Below, piece by piece: positions 47,501-58,203 of a stretch of 64,000 bases of DNA (positions within the stretch are counted from its first letter, which is position 1; the number at the start of each line of letters is the position of its first letter). The translations under genes and the position numbers were made by a program. Below the pieces are notes generated by a model. It was not told where the DNA came from and searched no databases. It worked only from the letters and a program-made list of their open reading frames with translations. Source of the DNA: Sebastes aleutianus (Eukaryota > Chordata > Actinopteri > Perciformes > Sebastidae); NCBI GenBank assembly GCA_916700875.1, contig CAKAKS010000183.1, positions 35,725-99,724 of the forward strand, written 5' to 3'.

Positions 47501-48095
47501 GAAGATGTTTAAGTGATTTATAAAAGTCTTCAAATGGTGAGAGATTAAAATCACCTTTTTAATCCCATCACTCTAGGATGTAATGATTACAATATCTATA
47601 GTCCATCTGAGACCAAGGTGACAGTTTGTAACAAAAACCTCTAAATCCCAAAACTGCATGGAGCAACATTTGAGATGTTTAGGGATTTATAAAAGTAGCT
47701 GTATATATCATCAAATGGTGAAGGATTAAAATCACTCCAGGATGTAATGGTTACAATATCTGAGACCAAATTAGTAAATTTCACAACTGCATTGGGCAAC
47801 ATTTGAGTTGTTTAGTGATTTATAAAAGTTATCAAATGGTGAGAGATTAAATCACCTTTTCATCCCATCACTCCAGGATGTAATGATTACACAGGATGTG
47901 TCAATATATCTGAGACCAAATTAGTAAATTTCACAACTGCATGGGCAACATTTGAGATGTTTAGTGATTTATAAAAGTAGCTGTATATATCATCAAATGG
48001 TGAGAGATTAAAATCACCTTTTCATCCCATCCCTCCAGGATGTAATGATTACAAGGGATGTGTCAATATCTGAGACCAAATTAGTACATTTTCAT
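47500..48095. repeat. Tandem array of ~143-164-bp units (about 4 copies)
   Basis: The order 'gatttataaaag', 'tcaaatggtgagagattaaaatcacc', 'ctccaggatgtaatgattacaa', 'atctgagaccaaattagta', 'actgcat.gggcaacatttgagatg' repeats with anchors at about 47513, 47675, 47818 and 47965. Units differ by small deletions. The array lies between kcna6 and kcna1, in the 5' flank of kcna1. Confidence 0.88.
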
Positions 48096-49711
48096 CATTT
48101 TACTATAGTGAGCAATGAGAAAGATCAAATCATCCACATGTGTGTTTGCAGCCCTCGTAGCTATATGAAACATCCCATAAAGGGGAGGTTGCATCCAGGA
48201 TGTGCAAAGCTCACACCCAATATCTGATACTTTATGATGCTGACTAAGTTATAATATCTTCATAGCTACATAATATGTCTCCAGAGAAGACAAACAGATC
48301 TGAGAGAGAAAATAATGCAGGAATTCTGGCTCTGCAGAGGACGAAAGGTCAGTTTCAGCACCAAGGACAGCGCAAGATGATTGATTCACCACATAAAAGA
48401 ACTACAAATCCCAATAACAAAACACCAGAAGGTACTCAAGTCATTATTATAACACATGAAGCACACATATTGGTCCATTGCTGATGTATAGGAGGATGGT
48501 TTTTCCAGGGCCTCAAAATTTCTGACTTTCTAAAAAAAACACAAATTCAACACTAAATCAGGTCATCAGACTAAAATGTCTAATTTGTTAATTTGTGCCT
48601 CCAGCCAAATAAATCCCCCCACATTTATCACTATGACAGTTTAATAAGTTAATTGGTTTTGTGGCAAGACAACACAATGTCTGCTTCTGAGCCCCTTTTT
48701 TTCAGTCATTCAGCACCAAAAGGGATAAAGTGTGGGCCTATTGATCTAATGAATGGGCATGGATTTGTACAAAAAAATGACTTTGCCTTCTGCGAGTCTG
48801 AGTGAAAAAATAACCAGTGCTATACTTTCTGACTCATAATTTATTTATAAAAAAAGGATTAAGTTAAGTTCACATACATGTTTGAATTAGAAAAATAAAT
48901 ATTTTATTACATTGGAACTTCACAATGCATTGGTGTCATGCAGACATTGCATTGTAATGTCTTTAATAGGCTACATGTTGTTTACAGCGAGCAACTGCAA
49001 TGTTTGTAACAACACATGAGGCAAGTTGCGATTCAAAGTTTGCATTAAAAGCTGCATAATTCAGATTTACAAAAACACAGTATACACAAGGCTTTTTATA
49101 CAAAGAATGCGTGGTCATGAAATTAAAGCCTGCACAACAAAAATAATGGCCTTGTTTCTACTGGTGATACACACAATGTCCATTAAGACACACTGAACCA
49201 TGTCAAAGTGTTTCATCCTCTATGATGTCTCTACAACTCTGGCAATGCACCAATATCCGTGAGAAAGTGATCCAATACTTTGGAGAAGAAGATGATCCCA
49301 CGCACGACTCTGAGGGAGAGAAACAAGCTTCTCATAATCGTCTGCCTCCTGCAAGTAAGCAGAAAACAAAACCCCACCTTAATATTAGTGAGAGTTCTGC
49401 TGTGATTAGTTGACCATCACAAGCATCCGGATGCATAACAGAGTCATGATGAGAGCATTGATCTCAGGGGCTTATGCCTGAACCAGTCAAGGTCAGCTGC
49501 AACAGTGCAAAGATACTCAAGCTGCAAAGTATTTATTTTACACACAGTAGAGCAGAAGTGTTTTTGTCTGCAGGGATATTTATCATCCACAGAGTGGCGC
49601 TCAGAGCTCACTTGAGGTCTCATCAGATTCATATAGAAGCATAAATACACGCTCCAAATGAAAAATTAAGTCAGAGGTGTTTTTTATCTCTCAGTGTAAT
49701 TTGTTATTTCT

Positions 49712-49762
<51 letters not shown>

Positions 49763-50797
49763 CCAGGACTGATTTCTTTTTTCTTTGTTAATTTTCTGCT
49801 AATGGGGGTGATGTGAACACCAATTTCCTTTTTCCAAATGACCAAGAGTAGTAAAAATCTGTGCTGTAAAGAGCAACACACTTAACGTAAGTCAGATGGA
49901 CATTTTGACTGAAAGACAAGTTTGATTGGACACATTGTTGATTGATCATTTTGTCTCTAAGTTAAACCCAATGAGACGGCTTTTGCACATATGTACATGT
50001 TGGCTGTTAGCCCTGTCAAAATGGACTTGTTAAGAAGATGTGAATATTTGTGATTCTAAGACTAATCAGATGAGGTAAATCTATATATATAGATATATAG
50101 ATATATATCTATATATATACATATATATGTATATATAATAATCTCTATATCTCATATAATGTCATAATTGTGAAAAGTTCACCGTGCGCTTTCCCAGGGC
50201 AGAGCTGGTCTCATGGTGCTTCATGTGCGCTTTTACGCACAGCTGAGCTCTCCTCTTCCACTTTATTCTAAGAGAATAGACTACGTCATGTTCTCAACGG
50301 CAGAAAGGCAAAGTTTGGTTCGTGCGTAAACACCACTTGAGAGCTTTTTTAAAAAAAACATTAGTGAGAAATTAAAGATGAGAAAACATCTCCGAATGTA
50401 TTTTTTCTTTGGTTATTTCAATATACCCTTCATAGATTGACAAGTTTGTTATTGTATGGCTCAAATATTACTGATGGTATTTCAAATATTCCATGCGTAA
50501 CGCTCAAATGTGTTCATGTGAAGACTCCCAAGTATGAACCTTTGGTGCACAGCCCCCCACTTATTGATTTGTACCCCCTTCATTTCCCCTTGCCATCTAG
50601 AGAATTCAATAACAGTGAATTAAGCCAATCCTCGTTTTGGTGGTGGTTTTGTAGCATGAATATCTGACTCTCCACGTTTTGGGAACCACTGTGCGTAAAA
50701 CAACCGTCAGCATCCGACATGAAGGAGCCCAAACTCCACTATATGTCTCTATATGTCCACTGGAAGACCACTCACCAGGAATACATTTCCCAACATT
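48096..50797. other. Between kcna6 stop and the tandem array; includes probable kcna6 3'UTR
   Basis: AT-rich sequence without recognised transposons. A (TA)n run sits at 49717-49747, followed by a T-run. An AT dinucleotide-rich palindromic stretch lies at 50082-50140. A minus-strand AATAAA at 49532-49537 might end kcna6, but evidence is weak. Confidence 0.4.
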
Positions 50798-52239
50798 TTA
50801 TACAACTGTCAGTCTCACTGTGTGTGTCTCCACTGGGGTTATGATTGGATACGTCAAAGTTTCCAAGTCGTCGCTCTCCTGGAAAGATTCAGTTTTGGAG
50901 AGACTACTTTTGTTTGACTCACTGTCTCCTCCTATAGAGGGCTGTGTCTGCTGTCCGCACGTCACGTGGACGTACTGGACATTTTCCTCATCCTCGTTCT
51001 CTCTGTGGTAGAAATAATTGAAGTTTGACACTATGACAGGGACAGGTAAAGCAATGGTGAGCACTCCGGCGATTGCGCACAAAGATCCCACGAATTTCCC
51101 CCCGATGGTGGAGGGACACATGTCTCCATATCCAACCGTGGTCATTGTCACCACAGCCCACCAAAACGCATCGGGAATACTAGTAAATCCAGACTCGGGG
51201 TCTTCTGCTTCTGCAAAATAAACAGAGCTGGAGAACAAAACGACTCAATGATGAGGAAGAAGATGAGCAGTGCCAGCTCCCTGAGGCTGGCGTGAAGCGT
51301 TTGTCCGAGGATCTGGAGACCTTTGGAGTGTCTGGAGAGCTTAAAGATCCTGAAAACGCGCACCAGACGGATGACCCTCAGGATGGCCAGAGATGCAGCC
51401 TGCTGACTGCTGCCTTGGTGCTCTGCAAGATCAAGACCCAGGGTGACGAAATAAGGCACTATGGCCACCACATCTATCAGGTTCATGATGTTTTTAAAGA
51501 AAGCTGCTTTGCTTGGGCAGGAGAGGAACCGCATGGTGAACTCAAAGGAGAACCAAATGATGCAGAGTGTCTCCACCATGAAGAAGGGGTCTGTGAAGGG
51601 ACTGGGCTCTTTCGCACTACCATTCACATGGTTCTCCTGCACAGATTGGACTTCTCTGAACTCGGGTAAAGTCTCCAAGCAGAATATGATGATGGATATT
51701 AAGATAACCATCACTGACACGATGGCGTTTATCCGTGCAGGTCCTGAACTCTCCGGATACTCGAAGAGGAGCCACAGCTGGCGTTGGTATATATTGTTGG
51801 GCAGAGGGCGGTCGTCCTCTCTGGATAAACCTTCATCCTCTCGGAACATCTCAATGACCTCATCGTCAAACTCATAGAACTTTATCTCCTCCAGGAAGAT
51901 ATCCACAGGTACGCTGACGGGCCTCCGGAGACGTCCTCCTGACTGGTAGTAGTAGAGGACCGCGTCAAAGCTCGGCCTGTTTCTGTCAAAGAAGTATTCA
52001 TTCCTCAGAGGGTCAAAGAAGCGCATCCTTTTACACGCATCTCCCAGCAGGGTGGATGGGAAGCGGTTCAGGGTCTTCAGTTGTGTCTCGAAGCGCAGCC
52101 CGGAGATGTTGATGACCAGCCGCTCGCTGCTGCCGCACTCCTCCTGCTGCTCTGCTGCTTCCAGGTCAACAACATCTTGCAACAACAGAGGAGTTACGAC
52201 CACAGTGTCGTCGTGGTTCTCCTGGGACACCACGGTCAT
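50798..52239 (-). CDS. kcna6: Kv1.6 voltage-gated potassium channel alpha subunit, single exon with one frameshift in S5
   Basis: The minus strand encodes a Shaker-type channel that would be 480 residues if the frame were whole. Residues 1-331 run from 52239 (MTVVSQENHDD; T1 with SERLVINISGLRFE and NEYFFDRNRPSFDAVLYYY; S1 about 171-191; S4 RVIRLVRVFRIFKLSRH at 288-304). At I331 (51247-51249) one base is missing: the sequence reads ATTGAGTC where the family reading Ile-Gly-Val needs one more G. Downstream, the -1/+1 frame continues perfectly (LFSSSVYFAEAED, TTVGYGDM, S6 with PVPVIVSNFNYFYH) to 50798. HVTCGQ in the tail and CGSSERLVIN near the N-terminus place it with Kv1.6. It ends in TVV, an acceptable class I PDZ ligand. 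N206-G-S is an S1-S2 glycosylation site. The residue after GYGDM is Cys (51116-51118), not Tyr. Either a recent null allele or a sequence error. Confidence 0.9.
51246..51247 (-). other. kcna6: Site of the single-base deletion in kcna6
   Basis: The + strand reads ACTCAATGATG where CTCCAATG would keep the frame. The coding region is clean on both sides and in all conserved motifs, so only one event is needed. Confidence 0.85.
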
Positions 52240-52389
52240 CTTTTTTACCCCCTCCGAGGGTTAAATCTGTCGCTCACCTCCCTTTGAGTCTGTGGTGGCA
52301 GTTTCTGTTAAAACAAGACACAAACCAAGGTCACAACTTGTCTTTCAAGTAAATTTAATAAAAAAGCATATATTAATAAGAAAAACATC
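52240..52389 (-). promoter_or_regulatory. kcna6: kcna6 5' untranslated region with a possible splice acceptor
   Basis: On the minus strand a pyrimidine-containing stretch ending GTTTTAACAG (cut at about 52305/52304) precedes AAACTGCCACC and the start codon. Kv1 genes often have introns only in the 5'UTR, so this could be the acceptor of the coding exon. A donor-like GGGAG|GTGAGC at 52269-52279 also occurs, so the arrangement is uncertain. Confidence 0.3.
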
Positions 52390-53164
52390 TGCACTGTAAA
52401 CAATTGCTGTTAATTTACAGCAGGATTTCAACAGTATTAACCTGTTATTGCTAAAAACAGTGCTTTACTGTTAATACAAAAGAAAACCTGTTAAATTACG
52501 CTCATAGGCCGTTTTTTAACTGAACTATAATGCATTCTTAAAAAACAGCACTTTACTGCTGATCAACTGTCTAAAGTATCATCAGTAACAGTTTCATGCA
52601 GTATTTTTTTAATTCTGGGACCTGATCTGCACATGTGAGGCTTGTACATTGTACATGATTGTAAAATCAGTGAATTAGCTTTATTGTTCTTCACTCACAT
52701 GTTGTTATGGTTTGCATTCTGTGCTTGTAGCCAGCTATAGACAGACATTTTGGGAAAAGTGTCAACAAGTCTATTATAGCCTTTTTCCTAACAAGTGCCT
52801 TTAATTGTATTTAGTGTGACTATTCCTATGTCTGTAACCTGCTAAGTCTATTCATCTAGGCAAAAAATAATGTTTATTAAAATGTATGTAAAAAATACAA
52901 CCTAAATAGTGCATTAAAACAAATCAGTAAGATAATGTAAAAGAAAGGTGAAAAACAGCTATATAATGTATCTTTAAACAGTAAATTAACTGTAAAATAC
53001 TGTGAAATTAATAAAAAAAAACAGTTCAAACTGTATTTTTCATTAACAGTACAAAGCTGTAAATTTCAGCGACAGTATAATAATGTTAATTTTACAGTAA
53101 CATAAAGGCAACCCTGCTGCCAGTTCTTTACTGTTATTTTACTGGGAAATTCTTAACAGTGCAG
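52390..53164. mobile_element. MITE with TGCACTGTAA / TTAACAGTGCA ends, just upstream of kcna6
   Basis: The left end TGCACTGTAAA and right end TTAACAGTGCA are inverted. The interior is full of 'ttaatttacag', 'tttactgttaat' and 'attaacagta' words in both orientations, so it folds extensively. This is a familiar fish MITE style. It starts about 150 bp upstream of the kcna6 start codon. Confidence 0.75.
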
Positions 53165-53796
53165 TATTTATACATACTAAAGCATAACACACAGGAAGAT
53201 AGAAAGTGAATCATTATCATTACGTCAGCACAGAACAGACAACAGAGCATCACAAGTACTTCAGCCCTCTGTTGTTTACAGTCACAGAAGACAAAACTGT
53301 CGGGTCACTGTTTTAATGCTTATGGTGACACGGTCTGCTAGATGTGAGGCCCTGAGATTCTCTAAAGGTACATGGTTAACTTTGGCCTACTCAGATATGA
53401 AAATTTCCATTACAAGTCTCTCCCTTTTGCCCTTTTTACCTTTCAGGCGTCCTCCCAGCTCTCCTCATGCAGCCGCACCGACACTCAAAGTCCACTTTCT
53501 TTTGCTCCCCAATAGTTATTTGTTGATATCCCCAAATCTTTGTGCCGTTGTGTCCTTTTGTCAGATTAGTGCCTCTGAACTGTCAACTTCACTTCTCCAC
53601 TTGCATAAGCAGCTATACCGATGGCTACAGCTATCATATTCACACCATTTTAAACTCCAAAGCCCTCCCCAAGTTGGAAGACCAGATGACACTTGCTGCT
53701 GCTGCTGCTGCTGCTGTCCCTCTCACACTCACTGACTCCACTGGAGCACTGCAGTGATTTACAAGTAAAGGGGGGTAGCCTTACAAATGAAATCTT

Positions 53797-54315
53797 TTAA
53801 AGGTCCCATATCGTGCTCATTTTCAGGTTCATACTTGTATTTTGTGTTTCTACTAGAACATGTTTACATGCTGTAATGTTAAAAAAAAACTTTATTTTCC
53901 TCATACTGTCTGCTTGAATATACCTGTATTTACCCTCTGTCTGAAATGCTCCGTTTTAGTGCATTTCAACGGAATTGCAACAGAATTGCGTTGCCTGGCA
54001 ACAGTTTGGGTCCATGTTTACTTCCTGTCAGCTGATGTCATTAACATACACTGCAACCAGGAATAAACTGGGACACATTTAGAATGTTTACGTTTAAAAC
54101 CGTGTAATGGTCTAAATATTGTATATTTGTGACATCACAAATGGACAGAAATCCTAACGGCTTGTTTCAAACGCACAATTTCTGAATACGGGCTGTGTGT
54201 ATTTCTCTGTATATTGAGCGCTTCGATACTTTCACAGTATTTATAAAGCACTTAAACCTGCTTTATAATATAAAAGACATGAAAATCTTACTTTTTTACA
54301 ATATGGGACCTTTAA
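53797..54315. mobile_element. TTAA-flanked MITE with AGGTCCCATAT ends
   Basis: TTAA-AGGTCCCATAT at 53797 and ATATGGGACCT-TTAA at 54315 form inverted ends with TTAA on both sides. The body includes 'tcaggttcatacttgtattttgtgtttctactagaacatg', typical of a widespread teleost nonautonomous element. No ORF of its own. Confidence 0.88.
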
Positions 54316-54419
54316 TTTCAATTGCAAGTTTTTAAAATATCCTCATTCTTCAGTTTTGTTCAGAGCAAAAGGTCCAATTACATCTACCCTACCTATTTTA
54401 CAAGTGCAATTACATTTAT

Positions 54420-54655
54420 CTTTATATTTTATACCTCTAGTGTAACACTTCTGTTTATATTTATTTATTACATCTACTTTACCTGTTTTATTTGCTTTAT
54501 AACTGTGTGTGTGTTTTACCTGTTATATGTTTTATCTGCCTCGTTTAGTCTTGTCAAGTATTTGTTTTAAAGCACTGACCAGAAGTGGCAACTGTGAATC
54601 TCGTTGTATTTAATACAATGACAATAAAGCTTTCTATTCTATTCTATAACTTTTC
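54420..54655 (+). mobile_element. LINE 3' tail (L2/CR1-like)
   Basis: Ends with CTGTGAATCTCGTTGTATTT.ATACAATGACAATAAAGC followed by TTCTATTCTATTCTATAA, the 3' end and simple-repeat tail of fish L2/CR1-like LINEs. The 5' part is lost and no reverse-transcriptase sequence remains. Confidence 0.7.
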
Positions 54656-55179
54656 CAGATCCAGAGTTCGACTCAGAAATGAAGTCTCTCACCCTGCTGG
54701 TCCCTCATTCATGAAATCATGGGGTTATTCTTGTCACAAGGGGAACCTCCAGGACCCCGGCCCATGTGGGTCACAGCAGCCCTCAGTTTTAGAAACCAGA
54801 CAACTGCGACAAAATAGATCCAGCTTGTTGAGTGTAGTGAGGTTTCTCTGCAGCTGCATATTAGATGTGTCTTGAAATAAATAAGATGAAATAACCTGAA
54901 TGCTTTGAAGCACGGGGGCCTCGTATAACCCGCAGCCCTCCTGGATCCGGCCAGTGGAAACTGCTGGCTTGACTGACACTTGAGTAGCCCAGAGAGGATA
55001 GCATCCTCAGGAAGCCGCAGCCAAAATAACATTCACCGTTAGTAACACTTAAAGGGGCTCAATTGTAGACTACAGCTTGGAACATGTGGACCCCCAGAAG
55101 ACAAGTGTCCTGGCCCCGGGGTCACGGAGATACTGAGGTGTAAAAACCAGCTGCAAGTACTTCCAGTCTTATAGAGTGT

Positions 55180-56250
55180 TCCAAAGGATGATGTATTTTT
55201 GTAGACCAACCAGGAAGTTAGCATTGCCCTGGTTCCCTTGACAAAAAGCCAATGGGATTTTTCCATTGGGTTTTGGATTATTGCAGAAAATAAGATCTGT
55301 GGCAAACAAACGTTTATGATATTTAAACGTTTTGTTCAGCTAGATAATCTCCACAAATGAACACCACTTTTATGATTTTTGAAGCGTGAATGCAATCACC
55401 AGAATTAGAAACCTAACGTTAGCCCATATATGAACTACTGGTGCCTTCATATGGGTTCGTGTTTACCGTGTTCACCAGAAGAGTCCATATAAACGCCCCC
55501 CTCTTGTGGTATTCAAGACATCACAAATGGAAGGTTTCTGAAAGCTCCAAGTTCACGAGTTGTGACGTGTTTGTTAACGTCAGAAGTGACGGAGGCCAGG
55601 GAAGATCATATATTGTTATTTTGGTCGTATATTGTTTTTCTTGGTAATTTTATAACGGTTCTGAGGAAAATGTTGATATTCCCAACGGCCTAATGTTTTT
55701 CCTCTGTCATTATGCCTTTGCATTTACTGCATTATGTTATCCGCTTGCTAAGTTGTTAACCTCTGTGGCTTCTAGACGCCGACAGTAACGTTAATATTGC
55801 CATTGCTTAGCAGCGGTGTTCTCACGACTTAACCACTTGAACGCCAAGCATATTGTGTACACAACTTCCCATGTTGTAAACACAAGCTCAGTTTCATTTG
55901 AAGGCACCACACACCACGGTCGCATGAGCGCAAGTACACACAACGAGGCTGTAAAGGCGGACGAGTCGGCGTGATGACATTTAGTAGTCTCATTTAGCCA
56001 CTTGTTAGCAACCGCCTTTTTTAAGACACATAAAGGCTTCAAAATTCACAAGTGGGGTATTTATTGATGTATTTTATGTCGTAGAACAAAACGTTAAAAT
56101 CTCTTCAGCTTGTGTTAACCACAGACCTTATTTCAGGCATCTAACTAAAAACCCATTGACTTCCAGACGAGGGAACCGGAAGTGCTAAAATGCTAACTCA
56201 TTTCCAGGTTTAAGGACTCATTCCTGTTGCACTCTATTAGTTCCTTATCA
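55180..56250. repeat. Dispersed repeat, copy 2 of the pair with 37655-38390
   Basis: Same left and right segments as the first copy, in the same order and orientation (gatgatgtatttttgtagaccaacc near 55190; gtgttaaccacagaccttatttc and ttgacttccagacgaggga near 56112-56172). The ~700-bp middle is different from the middle of copy 1, so at least one copy has acquired or lost an insert. Confidence 0.7.
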
Positions 56251-57365
56251 GACCCTGCAAATCCTTGCAAAAGTTCAGGATCTACTTTCTTTCAGGTTAC
56301 AGTTTAATACTTCAGCCTCCTCTTGAAGACTAAATGATCAAGTTTAGAAGATGTGGCCCGGCTGTGTGTACAGTGTGAAGTTACTGCAGCATTGTGATCT
56401 ATTTATAGCCAGTTTTTTTCCACTTTCATTGCTTCATAAAGCTGCATCAGGTATGTCAGTCACTGCAGTTGTACACACAGGAGCGCAACAATAATAGCCC
56501 AAGGGCTTAATCACTGTTACTGAAACCAACCTGGACGCTTTGCATTATAACACAGATGGCGGGGAAAACATGACACCACAAACATTTATGTCAGAGAGGG
56601 GTTTTTTTTCTTTGTGGTCAGGTTCTCAAGCACGGCTCCCCCGTGGAGATCAGGTTTTTTTGGGCCTTTCCATTACTGAACAAAAGGGTTGGATGTCGGA
56701 GTCAAATGTCAGTGTCAGGACATGATGCCGCCTGCTGCTAATGTGTTAGCATATAGAGCTCACCAAATGACTGTCTGGGTCGTGCCAAGGTGTCAGGCAT
56801 TGACCGTAACCAAGGAAACAAACGCCAACAAACAAGCTGAGGAATGGACACGTGGCGCTCGTATATCGGTCAGACAAAAATATTAAATTCTGAAAGGATT
56901 TAAGCTTCTCCACAGTAACCTCCCTGTGTCACCATCATTTTTCAGAATTCCTTAGTGGTAAATCATCTTTAAGGGGCTTATTTGAGTGCATTATTCATCT
57001 GATCTCTTTTGATTATTTTATAACAACACATGCTGTATACCACATGCGTGATTGGTGGTGGGACTTGCAGTAGTGCCTTCTATAAAAATCCACACATTCA
57101 GATATGCAGATGGATATGCATGTAACGTGCATACTTCTTTACAATGACTGCTTGTAATGAGGCGTAGCCTGGGAAACACATGCCGTAAAAGCTGCAGGGT
57201 GCATGAATGCTGACAGCGAGGAACCTCCCGTCGTTATTAATGGCGACCTATGAGTGCAGGAGACCCCCATGGAAACACGATACTGTTGGATTCACTCACA
57301 CCAAGGAAACATCTGCTTTCTCACCATTCTTCAGAGAATGTGTTTTAGTGGTTGAGAACATCGTA
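56250..57365. other. Intergenic, nothing recognised
   Basis: No element ends, splice-consistent coding segment or simple repeat of note. Confidence 0.4.
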
Positions 57366-57369
57366 TGAA

Positions 57370-58203
57370 AAGTATATTTACTCAAGTATTGTACTTAAGT
57401 ATAATTTTGAGATACTTTTTTTCAAATTTTAGTCACTAGTTACTTTGTAAATTTAGATTATTGATACAATATATAAGTAAACTAATAGTTTATAATTTAT
57501 TATTATAGGTTAAGCCACCAGCAGTATAAGAGTAATTAAACCTAGGGCTGCACAATTTTGAAAAAATATCTAATTGCAATTATTTTGACTGATATTGCAA
57601 TATGATTTGCCATATTAGAGGGAATGATCATTTTTCATCATTAATCTAATTTTCATTGAAAAACATATTAAAAAAATGATTAAGGTGTGATTTTTTGCAG
57701 GGATCTGTACCAAACAAAGATGTTTTCTTAAGTCTGTAGAATATGATGTGTAGGTCAGGACATCTCTGCAGCACCACAATATTTAATTTAAAATGGTATT
57801 TTCACACACATTTCACCTTTAACAAATATTGTGATTTTAACAAATACTGAGATTTGAAAATTACAGTCGGCCATATCGCGATTTTGATAACATTTAAATT
57901 AATTATGCAGCCCTAATTTAATATAATATAATATAATAAGATATAATATAATATAATATAATATATTATGATATAATATAACATAATATAATATACATGT
58001 ATCCGAAATGGGCCATTCTGCCCTTGAGTACTGATAATAATTTAATAATTTGGAACTTTAAGTATATTTTGATGCTAATACTTTTGTACTTTTATTTAAG
58101 TAAGATTTTGAATGCAGGACTTTTACTTGTAACAGAGTATTTTTACACTGTAGTATTACTAATTTGACTTAAGTAAAAGATCTGAATACTTCTTCCACCA
58201 CTG
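57370..58203. mobile_element. Element with right end 'TTCTTCCACCACTG', containing a nested MITE
   Basis: The right end (gacttaagtaaaagatctgaatacttcttccaccactg) is the complement of the 5030-type left end. The left side carries 'tactcaagtattgtacttaagta'. It is interrupted at 57543-57915 by an AGGGCTGCA MITE and at 57916-57995 by an (ATAAT)n-like simple repeat. Confidence 0.7.
57543..57915. mobile_element. AGGGCTGCA-ended MITE, nested
   Basis: TAGGGCTGCACAATTTTG on the left and AATTATGCAGCCCTA on the right are inverted. The interior alternates 'tgatattgcaatatgattt' and 'atatcgcgatttt', matching a common fish nonautonomous family. It sits inside the 57370-58203 element and is therefore younger. 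Confidence 0.85.

Noticed and set aside
51246..51247. Programmed ribosomal frameshift or an intron in kcna6
   Set aside because: No slippery heptamer is evident and no splice signals exist; Kv1 coding regions in this group are intronless.
50798..52239. Calling kcna6 an old pseudogene
   Set aside because: Only one indel and no stop codons elsewhere; every channel motif is intact, so decay is not established.
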